From CAZXMB01 sp964641715 (GTDB lineage Bacteria; Desulfobacterota; BSN033; UBA1163): a stretch of 25,882 bases of DNA. Shown piece by piece: positions 22,942-25,882 of the stretch; the first letter of the stretch is position 1, and the number at the start of each line of letters is the position of its first letter. The DNA lies in assembly GCA_964641715.1 (NCBI GenBank), contig CAZXMB010000014.1, forward strand, positions 1-25,882. Reading direction: 5' to 3'. The notes under the pieces were generated by a model. The model did not search any database and had not been told where the DNA came from. It saw nothing but the letters and a program-made list of their open reading frames with translations. Position numbers and translations under genes: made by a program.

Positions 22942-24129
22942 TTATTCAAGACCGGGAAACTTTACCCGTTTGAATTTTCCCCCCTCAATCCGGACGAAGA
23001 CCAGATCCTTCTTGCTCAGGCCATCGTGCTCCGCCGGAGTGAATCGATAGAGTCCGTGGGTGCCCTTAAACCCTTTGGTATTCTCGAGGGCGTCTCTCAG
23101 GCCTGTCCGGGTAACCTTTCCTTTGCACCGTTTTATGGCATCCTCGATAAGCCCCATGATATCGTAACCGTAGCCCGCAATCTGGTCAGAAGGAGTGGCA
23201 TAGCGGTCTCTCCACCGTTTGTCAAAATCAATATTGATGGGTTTCACAGGATCGTCCTCATCGAGCTCGCCAAAGACCACAGGCTTCGCCGCTGGAAACT
23301 CAACCCCTTCCATCGCCTCTCCGCCCAGGGCGATGATGAAGCCAAAGCCAAAGGCATGGGTTCCGAGGATGGGCGTTTTTACACCCAGTGCCCGTAAGTT
23401 CTTGCAGACAATGGGGCCCGGAGGACCGGACGTGCAGGCATAAAAGGCGTCGATCTTCTCCTTCTCCATAATGGGTTTGAGCTTGGTGAGCTGAGGGGTC
23501 ATATCGATATCCGTGGGTTTGTGGGTTTCCTTGGAGAGGATGATCTTCATCCCCTTTTTCTCCCCGAAGCGTTTATAGTATTCAGCCAGGCTCTGGGCCA
23601 AGGGGTGAGCCGCATAAAAGACCAGGACCTTTTTGTATTTTCGGGCCAGGGAGAGATCCACCAATTTCTGGGAGACAATAATATCATTCTGGGCAATGTT
23701 AAAGGCCCATTTCTGTTTTAATCCTCTGACCATCGGATTAGAGGGACAGACGATGATGTTCGTGATCTTCTCTCTCTCGGCAATGGTCCGGGTCGTAGCC
23801 TGAAGATTATCTTCAAATGGGCCGACCACCAGAAGCACCTCCTTGTCACGGGTAAACTTGGTCATATTGGATGCGGCCCTGCCCACATCAAAGCCATTAT
23901 CTTCGAAAAGCAGTTCGATAGACCGTCCATTAATCCCTCCCATTTTATTCATTCTATCGACCTCGAGGGTCATGGCATTTTTCAATGTCTTGGTGATCTC
24001 CGCCCAGGGACCGGTGAGTTCAAAATTGACGCCGATCTTATAGGGAGACTTCTCCGCCGTATGGGCAAGGGATGTCCACAGAGTGAAAACGAAGATTAGG
24101 AGAAAGCTCAGGACTATCTTTTTCATCAT
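22942..24129 (-). CDS. Liv-type ABC transporter substrate-binding protein
   Basis: Periplasmic binding protein of 395 residues from the Peripla_BP_6 (LivJ/LivK) family. Signal peptide about 1-24 (cut near AHTA). The mature part starts SPYKIGVNFELTGPWAEI, with the family's GINGRSIELLFEDN and VGPFEDN motifs. No lipobox is present. The ligand is unknown; the surrounding leuD and asd make branched-chain amino acids a reasonable guess. Two ATGs are adjacent: the second (24126) sits at a better distance (7 bp) from AGGAGG than the first (4 bp). The gene begins 13 bp after asd, so it is probably co-transcribed with it. Confidence 0.92.
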   Translation of the reverse strand: MMKKIVLSFLLIFVFTLWTSLAHTAEKSPYKIGVNFELTGPWAEITKTLKNAMTLEVDRMNKMGGINGRSIELLFEDNGFDVGRAASNMTKFTRDKEVLLVVGPFEDNLQATTRTIAEREKITNIIVCPSNPMVRGLKQKWAFNIAQNDIIVSQKLVDLSLARKYKKVLVFYAAHPLAQSLAEYYKRFGEKKGMKIILSKETHKPTDIDMTPQLTKLKPIMEKEKIDAFYACTSGPPGPIVCKNLRALGVKTPILGTHAFGFGFIIALGGEAMEGVEFPAAKPVVFGELDEDDPVKPINIDFDKRWRDRYATPSDQIAGYGYDIMGLIEDAIKRCKGKVTRTGLRDALENTKGFKGTHGLYRFTPAEHDGLSKKDLVFVRIEGGKFKRVKFPGLE

Positions 24130-24142
24130 TTTTCCTCCTGTT

Positions 24143-25165
24143 TTACAGGTATTTCTGGATCAGGATCTCGGCAATCTGGACCGCATTGAGGGCAGCCCCC
24201 TTGCGGATATTGTCCGAGACGATCCACATATTGATCCCGTTGGGAATGGATTCGTCCTCACGAATCCTCCCCACAAAGGTTTCATCTTTTCCTGCGGCAT
24301 GAAGGGCAAGGGGATATTCGGCCTTTTGGGGATTATCCACAACCACTACCCCCGGGGCCTTTGAGAGAATCTCCCGTACCTTCTTGGCAGTAATCTTCTT
24401 CTCCGTTTCAATATTGACGGATTCGGAATGGCTGTAGAAGACAGGGACCCTCACCGTCGTGGCCGTCACCCGGATGGAGTCATCCTCCATGATCTTCTTC
24501 GTCTCATTGACCATCTTCATCTCCTCCTTGGTGTAGCCATTCTCAAGAAAGATGTCGATGTGGGGAAGACAGTTGAAGGCAATCTGATGGGGGTAGACCT
24601 CCTTCTTGATCTCCTGCTGGTTATAGATCGCAAGGACCTGGCTTTCGAGTTCCCGGATCGCCCTCTTTCCGGTTCCGGAGACAGCCTGATAGGTGGAGAC
24701 GACCACTCTTTTGATACGGGCGGCATCATGAATGGGCTTGAGGGCCACGACCATCTGTATGGTGGAACAGTTGGGATTGGCAATGATATTCTTTTTGTAA
24801 TAACCGGAGACCGCATGGGCATTGACCTCCGGAACAACCAGGGGGACCTCAGGGTCCATCCGGAAGGCACTGGTATTATCGATGACCACGCACCCCGCCT
24901 TTCCGGCAATGGGGGCAAACTTCTGGCTGACCGACCCTCCGGGAGAGAAGAGCCCGACATCCATTCCGGCAAAGGAGTTTTCATTCATGACCTCAACGGT
25001 GTACTCCTTTCCCTTGAATTCCATCTTCGTGCCCGCCCCTCTTGGAGAGGCAAGGAGTTTGAGCTGATCAACCGGAAAGTTTCTCTGTTCGAGGATGGCA
25101 ACCATCTCGTTTCCCACAGCGCCGGTAGCCCCTGCCACCACCACATTATATTTCTTTTTTTTCAT
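24143..25165 (-). CDS. asd: Aspartate-semialdehyde dehydrogenase
   Basis: Reduces aspartyl-4-phosphate to aspartate-4-semialdehyde with NADPH (EC 1.2.1.11), the branch point to lysine, threonine, methionine and isoleucine. At 340 residues it has the typical length. The NADP loop is GATGAVG (12-18). The catalytic Cys133 is in ANPNCSTIQMV, and the catalytic histidine H246 is in PVFYSHSES. Other family motifs are SPRGAGT (40-46) and SGTGK (163-167). The ATG has AGGAGG 5 bp upstream. A promoter and hairpins lie in the 121-bp gap from leuD, so it can be expressed apart from it. leuB, often next to these genes, is not in the window. Confidence 0.95.
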   Translation of the reverse strand: MKKKKYNVVVAGATGAVGNEMVAILEQRNFPVDQLKLLASPRGAGTKMEFKGKEYTVEVMNENSFAGMDVGLFSPGGSVSQKFAPIAGKAGCVVIDNTSAFRMDPEVPLVVPEVNAHAVSGYYKKNIIANPNCSTIQMVVALKPIHDAARIKRVVVSTYQAVSGTGKRAIRELESQVLAIYNQQEIKKEVYPHQIAFNCLPHIDIFLENGYTKEEMKMVNETKKIMEDDSIRVTATTVRVPVFYSHSESVNIETEKKITAKKVREILSKAPGVVVVDNPQKAEYPLALHAAGKDETFVGRIREDESIPNGINMWIVSDNIRKGAALNAVQIAEILIQKYL

Positions 25166-25173
25166 GGGCCCCT

Positions 25174-25217
25174 CCTGCTTTTATAAAAACAGGGATGCCC
25201 GTTTCAACACCCCTGTT
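25174..25217 (-). promoter_or_regulatory. asd leader with two mutually exclusive hairpins
   Basis: On the minus strand, hairpin 1 pairs AACAGGGGTG with CATCCCTGTT (25208-25217 with 25188-25197; 10 bp, one G-U) around a 10-nt loop and is followed by TTTTTA, resembling a weak intrinsic terminator. Hairpin 2 (25174-25193) pairs CCTGTTTT with AAAAGCAGG over 8 bp around a 4-nt loop; it shares six bases with hairpin 1 and covers the first bases of the AGGAGG site. Either an attenuator or a ribosome-site switch would fit. Confidence 0.45.
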
Positions 25218-25242
25218 GCTGGAAATCTCATCGTAGCGGTGT

Positions 25243-25275
25243 ATTATAAATAGTGGAAAAGAAGGATATTGTCAA
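25243..25275 (-). promoter_or_regulatory. Promoter for asd in the leuD-asd gap
   Basis: On the minus strand a perfect TTGACA (25270-25275) is followed by TATTTATAATAC. The TATAAT (25243-25248) is 21 bp from the -35, while TATTTA lies at the ideal 17 bp. Either could be the -10. The predicted start leaves a leader of about 70 nt before asd. Confidence 0.55.
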
Positions 25276-25286
25276 GAGAGGGAATT

Positions 25287-25784
25287 TTATTTTTTCCCTT
25301 TCCTTTTTCGAAGATGGGGGATGAGGCCTCCGTCTCTGATCAACTCCTGCATGAAGATGGGGATGGATTTCGTAAAAAACTTTTTCCTCTTCGCCAGGTC
25401 AAAGATCTCTCCTGTGGAGAGATCGATCCGGACCCTGTCTCCTTCCTCAATGGCCTCTGAAGCCTCTGGAGATTCAAGCAGGGGGAGGCCGATATTGAGC
25501 CCGTTTCTGTAAAAGATTCTCGCAAAACTTCTTGCGATAACACAGGAGACCCCGGCAGCCTTAAGGGCGAGGGGTGCATGTTCCCGGGAGGAGCCGCACC
25601 CGAAATTCTTTCCGGCCAATAGAATATCACCCTTTCTCAGTCTCCGGATAAAATCCGGGCGTTCATCCTCCATCGCATGCCTGGCCAGTTCCTTCGGGTC
25701 TGATTGATTGAGGTAACGGGCAGGAATGATGGCATCCGTATCCACATCTGAACCGAATTTCCAGATTCGACCTTCAAGCATCAT
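25287..25784 (-). CDS. leuD: 3-isopropylmalate dehydratase small subunit
   Basis: Small subunit of isopropylmalate isomerase in leucine synthesis (EC 4.2.1.33), 165 residues, the length of the bacterial-type-2/archaeal-like LeuD group. Hallmarks are the start LEGRIWKFGSDVDTDAIIPARYL and GKNFGCGSSREHAPLAL. It needs a LeuC partner carrying the Fe-S cluster, which is not in the window (probably upstream, beyond 25882). Relatives can act on homoaconitate or dimethylmalate, so the substrate is inferred. In-frame GTG codons at 25802 and 25796 would extend it, but those residues come from a GAGGGTGAGGGTG repeat; ATG at 25784 (or 25781) fits the family N-terminus better. Confidence 0.9.
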   Translation of the reverse strand: MMLEGRIWKFGSDVDTDAIIPARYLNQSDPKELARHAMEDERPDFIRRLRKGDILLAGKNFGCGSSREHAPLALKAAGVSCVIARSFARIFYRNGLNIGLPLLESPEASEAIEEGDRVRIDLSTGEIFDLAKRKKFFTKSIPIFMQELIRDGGLIPHLRKRKGKK

Positions 25785-25815
25785 GGTTTTATTCACCCTC
25801 ACCCTCTCCCATTAG
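25785..25815. repeat. Fragment of a CCCTCACCCTCTCCC-type intergenic repeat
   Basis: The sequence CACCCTCACCCTCTCCC (25794-25810) just upstream of leuD resembles a widespread GGGAGAGGGTGAGGG intergenic element, here seen as one arm only. It supplies the in-frame GTG codons before leuD. Confidence 0.4.
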
Positions 25816-25828
25816 AGGCTACGTCGCA

Positions 25829-25867
25829 ATTCCGTTCATGGTTCGAGAGCCTCACCACGAACGGAAT
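25829..25867. repeat. REP-like palindrome
   Basis: Arms ATTCCGTTCATGGT (25829-25842) and ACCACGAACGGAAT (25854-25867) are complementary over 14 bp with one mismatch, around an 11-nt loop TCGAGAGCCTC. The unit resembles the GTTCGTGGTGAGC...GTCGAACCA palindromes dispersed between genes in many bacterial genomes. It lies upstream of leuD, at the window edge. Confidence 0.6.
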
Positions 25868-25882
25868 ACGGCATGTTAAAAA

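Noticed and set aside
24428..25186. 252-codon open frame on the plus strand
   Set aside because: It is antisense to asd and rich in His/Asp/Gly from complemented codons, with no domain pattern.
25166..25286. Lysine riboswitch ahead of asd
   Set aside because: The leader is about 70 nt, far shorter than the roughly 170-nt lysine aptamer, and its conserved helices are not seen.

Overview
The window reads as ordinary chromosome of a Gram-negative, probably anaerobic bacterium. Several things fit a Desulfobacterota (deltaproteobacterial) or similar syntrophic lineage: a Liv-type and a Dpp/Opp-type uptake system, a superoxide-reductase-like protein, a large GAF-domain histidine kinase of a style common in that group, and word-like AT-rich repeats in the gaps. 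This placement is inference; there is no rRNA or marker gene to fix it. Genes are dense and ordinary in codon use. I see no phage, transposase, integrase or CRISPR array.

Layout. 1-5776 (+): a five-gene oligo/dipeptide ABC importer (binding protein, two permeases, two ATPases). The three gaps after the first permease each hold a different short-word repeat. 5949-10920 (+): a DksA/TraR-type zinc-finger protein, galactose-1-phosphate uridylyltransferase (galT), a three-GAF histidine kinase, a receiver-only response regulator and UTP-glucose-1-phosphate uridylyltransferase (galU). From galT on, the genes are tightly spaced or overlapping. 10951-11026: tRNA-Ala(CGC). 11047-18068: single genes in both directions: an MBL-fold hydrolase, a PilZ protein, an MFS transporter, a membrane metallophosphoesterase, a SagB-type nitroreductase, an HD-domain protein, an HtrA-like PDZ protein that has lost its catalytic triad, a two-TM mini-protein and a Tat-exported superoxide-reductase-like protein. 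18345-19199 (+): an SDR oxidoreductase. 25784-19249 (-): leuD, asd, then a branched-chain amino-acid-type ABC importer in the order binding protein, livH, livM, livG, livF.

How the genes work together. The two ABC importers scavenge peptides and amino acids (or related acids). leuD and asd make leucine and aspartate-family amino acids. asd and the Liv binding protein are only 13 bp apart, so synthesis and uptake are probably co-transcribed. A likely intrinsic terminator after the binding-protein gene would make that protein in excess over the membrane parts. GalU makes the UDP-glucose that GalT consumes, and a two-component pair is wedged between the two genes.

I did not find a clearly new multi-gene system. 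The observations most worth a second look are the dead HtrA homologue, the SOR-like protein paired with a possible mini cytochrome b, the cysteine cluster in the kinase's third GAF domain, an asd leader with two mutually exclusive hairpins, and paired unusual residues in one composite ATP site of LivF/LivG.
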